DNA of 64,000 nucleotides from UBA7867 sp964579205 (GTDB lineage: Bacteria > Bacillota > Clostridia > Christensenellales > UBA1242), in assembly GCA_964579205.1 (NCBI GenBank), contig CAZOFH010000002.1:102821-166820 (forward strand), written 5' to 3'. The notes below the pieces were generated by a model. That model was not told where the DNA came from and searched no databases. It worked only from the letters and a program-made list of their open reading frames with translations. This document shows positions 8,734 to 16,985 of the stretch, piece by piece (the first letter of the stretch is position 1; every line of letters begins with the position of its first letter). The position numbers and the translations under genes are program-made.

Positions 8734-8761
8734 AAAATGTTGCGATTGGCAGCATTTTATT
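8734..8761 (+). terminator. Probable terminator after spoIVA
   Basis: AAAATGTTGC / GCAGCATTTT (one G-T pair), loop GATTG, followed by ATTT. Confidence 0.6.
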
Positions 8762-8818
8762 TGCTATTATTGCACATAATATTTTGCAAATGAATAAATT
8801 TATTTTATCGTCAAAAAG

Positions 8819-8847
8819 TTGACAGGTTTTTTGGACTATGGTATAAT
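8819..8847 (+). promoter_or_regulatory. Consensus sigma-A promoter of the 8901 gene
   Basis: TTGACA at 8819-8824, 17-bp spacer, TATAAT at 8842-8847: no mismatch to consensus. Expression of the large lipoprotein should be strong unless repressed. Confidence 0.9.
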
Positions 8848-8900
8848 CATCGCTATGATGAATTAGTTCCAAATTTATCAAAATTTTCAAAAAAGGAGAG

Positions 8901-11900
8901 ATGATTTTTATGTTAAAAATTAACAAAAAGTTGTTGTTCCTTCCTTTGATAATATGCCTACTATTGGTTGTCTTTTGTACTTTTGGTTTTGCTGGTTGTA
9001 GCGCTAGCAAGGTCACTATTACATTAAATGCCAATGGTGGTTATTTTGTTGTCGATGGAGAGAATGTGACGACTTACACGATCGAGCTCGATGCGGGGCA
9101 GACTGTCGATCCGAGCGACTTGCCGAACCCTCGCAGAGACCCGACCAACACCACTGAGTACGTTTACGACGGCTGGTCGTACAACTTTGACACTGCCGTG
9201 ACTCAAGATATCACGGTCAACGTCGAGTGGCAAGAGAATGTCAGAATGTACACGGTTACTTTTGACGCAAACGGTGGATTGTACACCCATTTGCCTACTG
9301 GCAACACCGCTACTGTGACGGCTCAGTACACCTACAACGCTAATATTACTGCGCCTAGCGACCCTGTCAAGGCTTCTGACGGCACGTACAATTACGCATT
9401 CGCAGGCTACACACCTGTAGTTAATAACAAGGCTACTCAGAGCGTGACTTATGTCGCTCAATGGACGCCTACCGCTATAGACTACACTTTGATTTTTAAT
9501 GCCAACGGTGGTAAGATCAACAATGGTTCGACCGACTTGGAGTATTATCAAGTGAATAATGCTCGCTATGGGGCTCAGATTGCGTTGCCTGCTGGATATA
9601 ATGTCAAGGCACCAGAGTCTACCGCGTCCCAAGACTATGTCTTTGCGGGCTGGTACACTGCTCCAAACGGAGGGCAAAAGGTAACTACTGTCTCAGGTAA
9701 CAATACCGTTTACGCACAGTGGACTACCAAAACCAGAAAATACACGGTGACTTTTGACGCAGGTACAGGTAAATTCGCCGATGGCTCACAGACCAAGTCT
9801 TTCTCATTGGATTATGGCGTGACTATCGTAGAGCCTAGTCAACAGCCTAGTATGCAGCAGGACAATACTACAGTCTACACTTTCGCAGGCTTCGGCGTCC
9901 CTGCTAATACTACTGTTAGTGAGGATGTGACCTATGTCGCTAGTTATACCACTGCGACTAGGTACTATTCTGTGACATTCCACGCCGGTGAGGGTGCATA
10001 TTTTGACAATCCTGCCACTACTACAAAAGTTGTCACAGGGCTAACATTTGAGCAGGCGATTACACAGCCTGCTATTGAACCGACCAAGACTGCTACCACC
10101 AGTTCTACCTTTACTTTCTCTGGATATAATGCCAATTTTGTCTCAGGGACTACAGAGGTGACTGGAGACGGTATGGAGTTTACAGCGCAGTATAACGAGA
10201 CCCCTAGGATATATGTTGTAGTATTTTACGCTGGTGCAGATGCACACTTTGATATCGAAGGCAATCCTAGTCAGTACTCTATAAACCTTGCGTATGGTGC
10301 TAATATCAAGAGTGGCATAAGCGATATCCCTACACCTGTCAAGGATTCTACCGCAGCATACACCTATGAGTTCGCTGCTTACCTAAACTTGACCGACACC
10401 GCTACAGTGACGGGCGAGAATATGACTTATACCGCAAGTTATACTCAGAGCGACAGATACTACACTGTGACATTTGATGCTAACGGCGGTGAATTCGCAA
10501 ATGGCGAAGGTACTGTTACTCAGAGCGTAAAGTATAACGAGCACGCAGATTTGAGTGAGAGTGCTGTAGAGAGGCCTACCAAGGCATCTAGTGATTGCTA
10601 CACTTACTCATTTATGGAATGGAGTACTGAGAGTATTGGTGCTGGTACCATTATGTCCCCAGTTACAGACGATACTACTTATTATGCTCGTTATGAGGCT
10701 AGCACAAGGACATACACAGCCACTTTTGTAGATAGCAATGGAAAGGTTATCTATGAGACTACTTACAAAGCAAGCCCTTTTGGCGCGCCAAAGTTAAGTG
10801 AAGATCAAATGGCAGCATTAAACACTGCTTATGAGGATGCCGGTTTGAATGTTAGAGATGAATATGGCTTTATTGGGCGTTGGGATTTCACTTTGCTAAA
10901 CGCAAACACCTCTTGCTATGTTAACGGCGAATACTCTGTTTACAAATTTGGTGACGGTTCTGCACAAAAGCCTTACCTGATTGACGGACTAGATGCTTTC
11001 GGCGGAATGTTCAAGAAATTGAGCGAGTTCTACAGCAATTACACCGCCGCAACTAACGAGTCTGAAAAAACTATTCGATACAATAACGCAAAACGCACAA
11101 ATTACAAGATGATTGCTGATGTCGACTTTACTGGCTACAATACTTTGTCTGAAGACAAAAAGGTTAGTCCTTGGTTTATCGGTACATTGAGTGCATCAAA
11201 AGGCAACAATTCGCATTACGCAATCAAGGGGTTGAAACCTGAATATTTCCCTGCTACTTGGGGCGCAATGTTTAATGAGATTCGTGATGCTACTGTTCGA
11301 GAATTGGATATTATCCTTGGGGCAGACTTGGTAAGTTTCGCAAGTATCGCTTGTGGTGATAGAGTTGACTTTATCGGTGTTGACATTCGCAATGCAGAAG
11401 AGGGTGCTTCGACATTCATTTCAAAGGATGATAACAACGAAAGCGCTTACTTGGTACACACCACCGCAAAAACCACCTCATTTGAGAGATGTGTAAACTA
11501 CGCAAACTACACTTCAGAAGCAAGTTACTTTGGTATTTTCATCGGTGGTTATTCAGACGGTAGCGCGGATTACTCATCGAAACTGGAGTTCGAAGGGTGT
11601 GAAAACAGAGGTAACGTCGTATCTAGCGATTATGTAGGTATACTGACTGGTAACCCTGCACGCCGTAACTTTAAGTCGGATTTTAGCACTGTTTTAATTG
11701 GAGAGTGTTACAACTACGGTAATATTGCCGCTCGTGGAGTAGGTGGTTTTGTAGGCTTCTCATCTACATCTCCATCAGGCGTAAGCGCTGAGATGAAGAC
11801 TGTGTTGGATGCTATGGTTGAGAACAAAGACGGTGGTACTATGACCACATTGACAGCACTCAATGCTACACTCGCTACTACCAAGACTGGTGACGCTAAT

Positions 11901-13412
11901 GAGACTGACCAAATTGTCTTGACTGCAAGGTCAGGCAACCTTGCCGCAGGTAAGTACGTTCTGACAGTAGTAGCATATGCAAAGAATGCCAATAGTACTG
12001 TTCGTGTAAACTACTCGTTCACAAAAGAATTGGCTGCAGCTGATGCGGCTACAAACTCAATAAGTTTCGGTAGCCAATACGACTTTATCGACAAGAATTC
12101 ATACGCTGCGTACACTGGTCTGACTCTGCCTGCCGAGTTGACTTGGACAAAAATGACTGGTTACAACATCAAATACTTGTTTGATGACGCAAACAAATTG
12201 ATTGTGTTTGACTTCGCTGACTATGTTGAGACCGATTACACACTAAACCCAGAAGCCCAGAGTACCGCTTATGTGACTTACTACAATGGCGAGAATATCT
12301 TGAGCGCTTCAAGCACTTATGCCATGGCTTCAAACCACGCAACAGTTACTACCCAACAGACATTTTACAGTGCATTGACTGCTCAAAAGTCATACATTGC
12401 ATTGGGTAATGACATCGAGTTGAGTAATGTGAATGTGGTGGTAGACGGTGCGTTCGCTGTAATCAATTATAACCTAAATCTTAACCTAAACGGTCACTAT
12501 TTGGATGCAACTGCTGCGATTACCCGCGTGTTCGTGGTGGACGGTAGCGCTAATATGGTTGTCTACACCACTGCTCCTGCTACATCTGCAGGCACGACCG
12601 AGAGTTATTCGCTCGAAAAAGAGGACACTGGCGAAAGCAAGACACGTGAGCCATCTGAGGGGCCTGTAAAGGGTACGCCTGGTTCTAGTTCACCTACCAC
12701 TACCATCACCTCTATTACCGTCCTTGACGCTCGCAACTTGCTTAGGGCTAATGGTTACGCTTTCCGAGTGCAAAATGGTGGTAACTTGAGCATCCTCGAG
12801 GGCGTGACAGTTTGCAGTACGAATAACTTTACCATTTTCGTAAAAGGTACTGGGAATGCTGACAATAGTTCATCACTTTGTGTGAGTGGTACGGTAGACT
12901 GTCAAAGCACGCTTCACGCTGCTATCTCAGGTAATGGTATCGGAAACTTGGGTGGTATCAATATTAGTATCAACGGTGGTACTGTTACCTCAAAAGAAGC
13001 CGCTATCTATATGCCTAGCAGCGGTACTTTGACCGTCAGTGGCAATGCTACCATCTCTGGTACTACCGCTATCTATATTAAGGCTGGTACCGTTAATCTA
13101 AACGATGGCACGATTTCATCGACTCACACTGGCAACAAAATTGATTATGTATACAGCAATGACGGTTACAATGTGACTGGTGACGCAATCGTGGTAGATA
13201 GTTGCGGTTACCCTGACAGCCCTGCGACTGTGACAATCTCTAATGATGTCGCAATCGAGGCAAGTGGCACAAACTGTGCAAAAGTTGCCCACTACAAAAA
13301 GACTCCTATTGTAGACGCCAAGGTCGCAATTATTACTACAACTAAGGATGATTATACTCCTGTTGTGTATGTTGATGGGGTGTTGCAAACAACTACCACA
13401 ACTGATGAATAA
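8901..13412 (+). CDS. Very large lipoprotein with InlB-type B-repeats
   Basis: 1503 residues. A signal segment ends in lipobox GFAGC, so it is probably lipid-anchored. Then come about eight beta-rich repeats of roughly 70-90 residues (to about 620), each opening like RMYTVTFDANGG and closing like YVAQW, the Listeria-Bacteroides (Flg_new/InlB B-repeat) type. A middle region (about 640-1000) has GLUG-like phrases such as CENRGNVVSSDYVGILTG. The C-terminal third has short repeats like GGTVTSKEAAIYMPSSGTLTVSGN, suggesting a beta-helix. There is no LPXTG or C-terminal membrane segment. The ATG at 8910, better spaced from AAGGAG, is an alternative start. Likely an adhesin or surface structural protein. 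Confidence 0.85.
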   Translation: MIFMLKINKKLLFLPLIICLLLVVFCTFGFAGCSASKVTITLNANGGYFVVDGENVTTYTIELDAGQTVDPSDLPNPRRDPTNTTEYVYDGWSYNFDTAVTQDITVNVEWQENVRMYTVTFDANGGLYTHLPTGNTATVTAQYTYNANITAPSDPVKASDGTYNYAFAGYTPVVNNKATQSVTYVAQWTPTAIDYTLIFNANGGKINNGSTDLEYYQVNNARYGAQIALPAGYNVKAPESTASQDYVFAGWYTAPNGGQKVTTVSGNNTVYAQWTTKTRKYTVTFDAGTGKFADGSQTKSFSLDYGVTIVEPSQQPSMQQDNTTVYTFAGFGVPANTTVSEDVTYVASYTTATRYYSVTFHAGEGAYFDNPATTTKVVTGLTFEQAITQPAIEPTKTATTSSTFTFSGYNANFVSGTTEVTGDGMEFTAQYNETPRIYVVVFYAGADAHFDIEGNPSQYSINLAYGANIKSGISDIPTPVKDSTAAYTYEFAAYLNLTDTATVTGENMTYTASYTQSDRYYTVTFDANGGEFANGEGTVTQSVKYNEHADLSESAVERPTKASSDCYTYSFMEWSTESIGAGTIMSPVTDDTTYYARYEASTRTYTATFVDSNGKVIYETTYKASPFGAPKLSEDQMAALNTAYEDAGLNVRDEYGFIGRWDFTLLNANTSCYVNGEYSVYKFGDGSAQKPYLIDGLDAFGGMFKKLSEFYSNYTAATNESEKTIRYNNAKRTNYKMIADVDFTGYNTLSEDKKVSPWFIGTLSASKGNNSHYAIKGLKPEYFPATWGAMFNEIRDATVRELDIILGADLVSFASIACGDRVDFIGVDIRNAEEGASTFISKDDNNESAYLVHTTAKTTSFERCVNYANYTSEASYFGIFIGGYSDGSADYSSKLEFEGCENRGNVVSSDYVGILTGNPARRNFKSDFSTVLIGECYNYGNIAARGVGGFVGFSSTSPSGVSAEMKTVLDAMVENKDGGTMTTLTALNATLATTKTGDANETDQIVLTARSGNLAAGKYVLTVVAYAKNANSTVRVNYSFTKELAAADAATNSISFGSQYDFIDKNSYAAYTGLTLPAELTWTKMTGYNIKYLFDDANKLIVFDFADYVETDYTLNPEAQSTAYVTYYNGENILSASSTYAMASNHATVTTQQTFYSALTAQKSYIALGNDIELSNVNVVVDGAFAVINYNLNLNLNGHYLDATAAITRVFVVDGSANMVVYTTAPATSAGTTESYSLEKEDTGESKTREPSEGPVKGTPGSSSPTTTITSITVLDARNLLRANGYAFRVQNGGNLSILEGVTVCSTNNFTIFVKGTGNADNSSSLCVSGTVDCQSTLHAAISGNGIGNLGGINISINGGTVTSKEAAIYMPSSGTLTVSGNATISGTTAIYIKAGTVNLNDGTISSTHTGNKIDYVYSNDGYNVTGDAIVVDSCGYPDSPATVTISNDVAIEASGTNCAKVAHYKKTPIVDAKVAIITTTKDDYTPVVYVDGVLQTTTTTDE

Positions 13413-13440
13413 TCTCCTTATTTCCGCAGTACGCACATAA

Positions 13441-13531
13441 TCTTATTCAGGTGTCGTTGGGGACTCCAACCGCAATGCCGCCTACATAAGACTAGTATCT
13501 GCGCTCGCCCTAGCGAAGGGGGATAGGAGAT
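13441..13531. other. Intergenic stretch with a small hairpin
   Basis: GTTGG / CCAAC around GGACT (13456-13470) follows the string ATTCAGG, faintly like the dispersed GTCATTCAG repeats elsewhere in the window. No gene seen. Confidence 0.3.
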
Positions 13532-13569
13532 AAACGCAAAAAACGACCGTAAGGTCGTTTTTTGCGTTT
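13532..13569 (+). terminator. Long perfect terminator hairpin
   Basis: A 17-bp perfect stem (AAACGCAAAAAACGACC and its complement) with loop GTAA. A-runs and T-runs flank the GC core on both strands, so it may work in both directions. Confidence 0.85.
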
Positions 13570-13663
13570 AATAATCGTGGCAGCATCGCGCTCCACGCTG
13601 CCACAGTTTTTACATAGCGCCAAGAGATAAGCAAAAACTCTCATTGATTATCAGCACGCCTAT

Positions 13664-13692
13664 GCACATTTGACTGCCTTAAAACATACAAT
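13664..13692 (+). promoter_or_regulatory. Sigma-E-like promoter of the 13727 gene
   Basis: GCACATT (13664-13670), 14-bp spacer, CATACAAT (13685-13692). The -10 is an exact match to the Bacillus sigma-E consensus CATACAMT and the -35 differs at one position from KMATATT. Confidence 0.65.
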
Positions 13693-13726
13693 AATAGTGT
13701 ACGGGCAAGTCTTATGGAGGTTAAAA

Positions 13727-14389
13727 ATGTCTTTCTTTTCTGGACTTAGGACAGAGCAGATACCGGGACCGATTACCGACAACCCAATGCGCGGCTTGTG
13801 CGAAAAAGTGTGTATTCAGGTGAAAAAAGTCTTTGACGCGTGCCTCAAACAGCAGCACGTGACCGACACTCAGGTGCAACTCAACTCTTTCACCCCTGCG
13901 AACCCCACTTTCCCGCTGACATTCGTGTCAGGGCAGTCTAGCCTGACGAGTCGCCCCACACTATCAAACCTTAGTGTGACGCGATTTACCGACAGGCCAA
14001 ATTTCGCTCACGTGTCTGCGATAGCGAATATTCCGATTGAAGTGGTTTATACCGATGCCGACGGCAAACAAGGCGTGGCGAGTGGCGTGATTTCGCTGCC
14101 CCAAGACGTGGTGCTATTCCTGCCTCAGGCGTCCATTGTCCCTTATCAAGTCGAACTAGTCGCCAGCGCGATTATCGCACAAGGGACATTTGATAATAGC
14201 ATCATTACTCTCGAAGGGTGTGTGATGATGATTATCAAAATCGTGGCAGAGACCGAACTCTTGATACCTAGTTATGGATACTGCCACATTCCGCAATGTC
14301 AGGAATTTTCTACCAACGTGTGCCAAGGATTTTTTGAAATGCCGTTGTTTCCGTCGACCACTCCAATCAATCCAGCAGACCAAAACTAA
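13727..14389 (+). CDS. Conserved-looking unknown protein, probably sporulation-linked
   Basis: 220 residues from ATG 13727, preceded by GGAGG; an upstream in-frame ATG at 13670 lies within the promoter. No family firmly recognised. The N-terminus carries GLCEKVCIQVKKVFDACLKQ, with three cysteines. The centre is beta-rich (IPIEVVYTDADGKQGVASGVISL...PYQVELVASAI), loosely like SPOCS/DUF3794 spore-coat domains. The C-terminus has CHIPQCQEFSTNVCQ. No signal peptide or membrane segment. The sigma-E-like promoter and the position one gene after spoIVA point to mother-cell expression and a possible coat protein; this is inference. Confidence 0.75.
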   Translation: MSFFSGLRTEQIPGPITDNPMRGLCEKVCIQVKKVFDACLKQQHVTDTQVQLNSFTPANPTFPLTFVSGQSSLTSRPTLSNLSVTRFTDRPNFAHVSAIANIPIEVVYTDADGKQGVASGVISLPQDVVLFLPQASIVPYQVELVASAIIAQGTFDNSIITLEGCVMMIIKIVAETELLIPSYGYCHIPQCQEFSTNVCQGFFEMPLFPSTTPINPADQN

Positions 14390-14419
14390 TGACCATAAGA
14401 TTTATCTCTACGACAAAAG

Positions 14420-14454
14420 TAGCCCAGAACCGACAAGTTTTGGGCTATTTTTTT
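14420..14454 (+). terminator. Terminator after the 13727 gene
   Basis: TAGCCCAGAAC / GTTTTGGGCTA stem with a short loop and a T8 tail. Confidence 0.85.
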
Positions 14455-14483
14455 GTTAAAATAAACAAAATCCACAAAAACAC

Positions 14484-14512
14484 TTGCAAAACGCTGCAAA
14501 ACATTATAAAAT
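14484..14512 (+). promoter_or_regulatory. Candidate promoter of the metallophosphoesterase/rsmH unit
   Basis: TTGCAA (14484-14489), 17-bp spacer, TAAAAT (14507-14512). Two mismatches to consensus. Confidence 0.45.
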
Positions 14513-14528
14513 TAACCTGAGGTAATAT

Positions 14529-15257
14529 ATGAAAATTTTTGCGATAGGAGATTTGCACTTGTCTACCGCGGTGGACAAGCCAATGGACATTTTTGGACCG
14601 GGGTGGGAGAACCACTTTGAGCGCATACAGACAGACTGGCTAGCCAAGGTCACCGACAATGATTTGGTGCTGGTGCCAGGGGATATTAGTTGGGGGATGT
14701 ATGCCCAAGAGGCAAAGCCCGACCTTGATTTGGTCTCTCGACTGCCGGGCAAGATTATTTTTACACGCGGCAACCACGATTATTGGTGGAAGTCTATTTC
14801 TGCCGTCCGCGCCTTGCTAAATGAGGGGCGCTATGCTCTCCAAAATGACGCTATCCGCTTTGACGGAGTGGTGATTTGCGGCACTCGTGGCTGGGCTGTG
14901 CCCGAGGTGGAGGGCAAGTTTAAGGATGCCGAGGACGAAAAGATTTTCAAACGTGAGGTCATCAGGCTCGAGTTGGCTCTCAAGGATATGCAGAGGCTGC
15001 GCGAGGCGGGGGACAAGGCGATCGTGATGATACACTATCCGCCCTTTAATGCAAAGATGCTGCCGTCTGAGTTTACTCGTCTGTGTGAAAAATACAACGT
15101 TGATTATGTGGTCTACGGGCATCTCCATGGCAAAAACTGCCGCTGCAAATTGCGTATGGTGCAGAATGGCGTGGAGTACTTTTTGACCAGTTGCGATCAG
15201 GTCAACTGTTCGCTAGTGCCGATTTGTGAGGTCGGAGGTGCAGAAAATGGAGTTTAA
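14529..15257 (+). CDS. Calcineurin-like metallophosphoesterase
   Basis: 242 residues. The metal-binding motifs are in order: GDLHLS at the N-terminus, GDISWG, GNHDYWW, a distal IHYPPF and YGHLHGKN near the C-terminus. This is the COG1768-type predicted phosphohydrolase; the substrate is unknown. It occupies the place where mraZ usually starts a dcw cluster, and its stop overlaps the rsmH start by 11 bases, so the two are co-transcribed and probably translationally coupled. Confidence 0.9.
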   Translation: MKIFAIGDLHLSTAVDKPMDIFGPGWENHFERIQTDWLAKVTDNDLVLVPGDISWGMYAQEAKPDLDLVSRLPGKIIFTRGNHDYWWKSISAVRALLNEGRYALQNDAIRFDGVVICGTRGWAVPEVEGKFKDAEDEKIFKREVIRLELALKDMQRLREAGDKAIVMIHYPPFNAKMLPSEFTRLCEKYNVDYVVYGHLHGKNCRCKLRMVQNGVEYFLTSCDQVNCSLVPICEVGGAENGV

Positions 15258-16182
15258 TCACATCCCAGTAATGCTCGACGAGTGTATCGACGCACTCAAT
15301 ATCGACCCCGACGGCGTGTATATGGATGGGACTTTGGGCGGCGCAGGGCATAGCAGCGTCATCGCTAGCAAACTGTCTGAGCGCGGTACTCTTATCTGCT
15401 TTGACCTAGACTGCGAGGCTATCGAGGTAGCCAAACAGCGTATCCAGTGCAAGGGCAAAGTTATTTTCGTCCATTCTAATTACAAGGAGTTTTTGGCTGC
15501 GCTGAGAGAGAATAACATCGCAGGGCTAGACGGGATTTTGGTGGATTTGGGGGTGAGTAGTTACCAAATCGACAATCCCGAGCGCGGCTTTAGTTATATG
15601 AGCGACGGTCCGCTCAAGATGACGATGGATGGCGACCAAAAAAAGGACGCCGAGACCGTGGTTAATTCTTATAGCGCCGAGAGACTGACGCAAATTTTTA
15701 GAGAATATGGCGAGGAGCGTTTTGCAAAATTGATTGCCGATAGCATTGTGGCTCAGCGCAAAATTCAGCGAATTACCACTACGCGTCAATTAGCCGAAAT
15801 TGTGGAGAAAAGCATCCCTGCCAAGTTCCGCTTTGCCAACGGTCACCCCGCAAAGCGCGTTTTTCAGGCTATTCGTATCGAGGTGAATAGCGAATTGAGT
15901 GGGCTGGGTGACTTTTTGGTGAGTTGCGTGCGCGACGGCTTGAATAGCGGCGGCAGGCTGGCGGTCATCACTTTTCACTCACTAGAGGACAGGATTGCCA
16001 AGGACGCATTCAGGATGCTGGCGAGCGATTGCTTGTGCGACAAAAAATTACCTGTGTGCGTGTGCCACCATACCGCCGAGGTGACTTTGGTCACCAAAAA
16101 GCCGATTTTGCCGAGCGAGAGCGAGTTGGCTAATAATACGCGTTCGCATAGTGCAAAGTTACGCGTGGTGCAGAAAATTTAG
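15247..16182 (+). CDS. rsmH: 16S rRNA (cytosine(1402)-N4)-methyltransferase
   Basis: 311 residues, also known as MraW. The SAM-binding motif is DGTLGGAGHS (27-36). Other conserved parts are GILVDLGVSSYQID, the insert with RGFSYM, and VITFHSLEDRIAK near the C-terminus. It N4-methylates C1402 in the ribosomal P site. I start at ATG 15247 after GGAGGTG; a reading from 15226 would place the ribosome site inside the gene. First canonical dcw gene here. Confidence 0.96.
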   Translation: MEFNHIPVMLDECIDALNIDPDGVYMDGTLGGAGHSSVIASKLSERGTLICFDLDCEAIEVAKQRIQCKGKVIFVHSNYKEFLAALRENNIAGLDGILVDLGVSSYQIDNPERGFSYMSDGPLKMTMDGDQKKDAETVVNSYSAERLTQIFREYGEERFAKLIADSIVAQRKIQRITTTRQLAEIVEKSIPAKFRFANGHPAKRVFQAIRIEVNSELSGLGDFLVSCVRDGLNSGGRLAVITFHSLEDRIAKDAFRMLASDCLCDKKLPVCVCHHTAEVTLVTKKPILPSESELANNTRSHSAKLRVVQKI

Positions 16183-16214
16183 TGATAAATCAAAGAAAAT
16201 AGGAGTATATTATT

Positions 16215-16967
16215 ATGTCTTTTAACTCAAAGGATAATTTGACTACTACCTTGGAGAGACCAACTACGGAGAAAGATTTTGCTGATTTGGTGGACAAAAA
16301 AGTTGAGCAAAATATCAATCTTGACCGCGTGATGAGTGAGGTCGAGCGTGAAACGGCGCGTTTTGAGACATCGCATTCGGCGGCAGGGTTGACCGAAGTT
16401 TACAACAAAATAGATAGGCAGACGATTGCTTCGGTCGAGGACGAAGAGGCGGATTTTGAGGAAGAAATCCCAGAGCAGGAGACCGTCTCAGCACCCAAAG
16501 AGAGCAGTGTCGACAGGGTCAAAAAGTCGCGGTCATATCGAGATGTAGTGCGCACTTTTGAGACTCCGACGCTAGAAATCGACGAGGTCGCCAGCAGTCA
16601 AAAGCGCGTCAAAAAGTCGGCAAAATCCGTCGCAAAATCATCGAGCAGAATGAAACTCTGGATTACTACGAGCGCGTGTTGCTTGGTTTTGCTCATCGGC
16701 TTGGTCATTTGCAACATTTTTGCGATAGGCAATATCGAGCGTCAGACTGGGCTTGCCGAGAGTACTCTCATACAACAGGAGCAAGAATTGAGCGGTGTCA
16801 ACGGTCAGATTGAGGGCGAGCAGGGGGCAATCCCTGAGAATATGCGCGATGTGGTGCGCAACGGCGGCACTATCGACATCGCGCCGACCGCCAATCCCGA
16901 TATTGTGACGACGGACAACTTTTTCAATCGTTTTGCAAAATTTATCTCGTATTTGTTCGGCAGGTAG
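16215..16967 (+). CDS. FtsL-like bitopic membrane protein of the dcw cluster
   Basis: 250 residues. A long charged cytoplasmic part (about 1-150, acidic then Lys/Ser-rich) leads into one membrane segment (about 153-175, ending LLIGLVICNIFAIGN). About 75 outer residues follow, starting with a short coiled-coil-like stretch (TGLAESTLIQQEQELSGVNGQIEGE). Position between rsmH and the division or sporulation PBP is that of ftsL, and the topology fits. FtsL proteins diverge quickly; this one is about twice the usual length because of its N-terminal extension. Role in the divisome inferred from position. Confidence 0.7.
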   Translation: MSFNSKDNLTTTLERPTTEKDFADLVDKKVEQNINLDRVMSEVERETARFETSHSAAGLTEVYNKIDRQTIASVEDEEADFEEEIPEQETVSAPKESSVDRVKKSRSYRDVVRTFETPTLEIDEVASSQKRVKKSAKSVAKSSSRMKLWITTSACCLVLLIGLVICNIFAIGNIERQTGLAESTLIQQEQELSGVNGQIEGEQGAIPENMRDVVRNGGTIDIAPTANPDIVTTDNFFNRFAKFISYLFGR

Positions 16968-16985
16968 TTTTTTTGGGGAGGCTAA

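Noticed and set aside
9024..9677. 217-codon minus-strand frame inside the large lipoprotein gene
   Set aside because: Lies in repeat-coding DNA with biased codons; no start signals and no recognisable protein.
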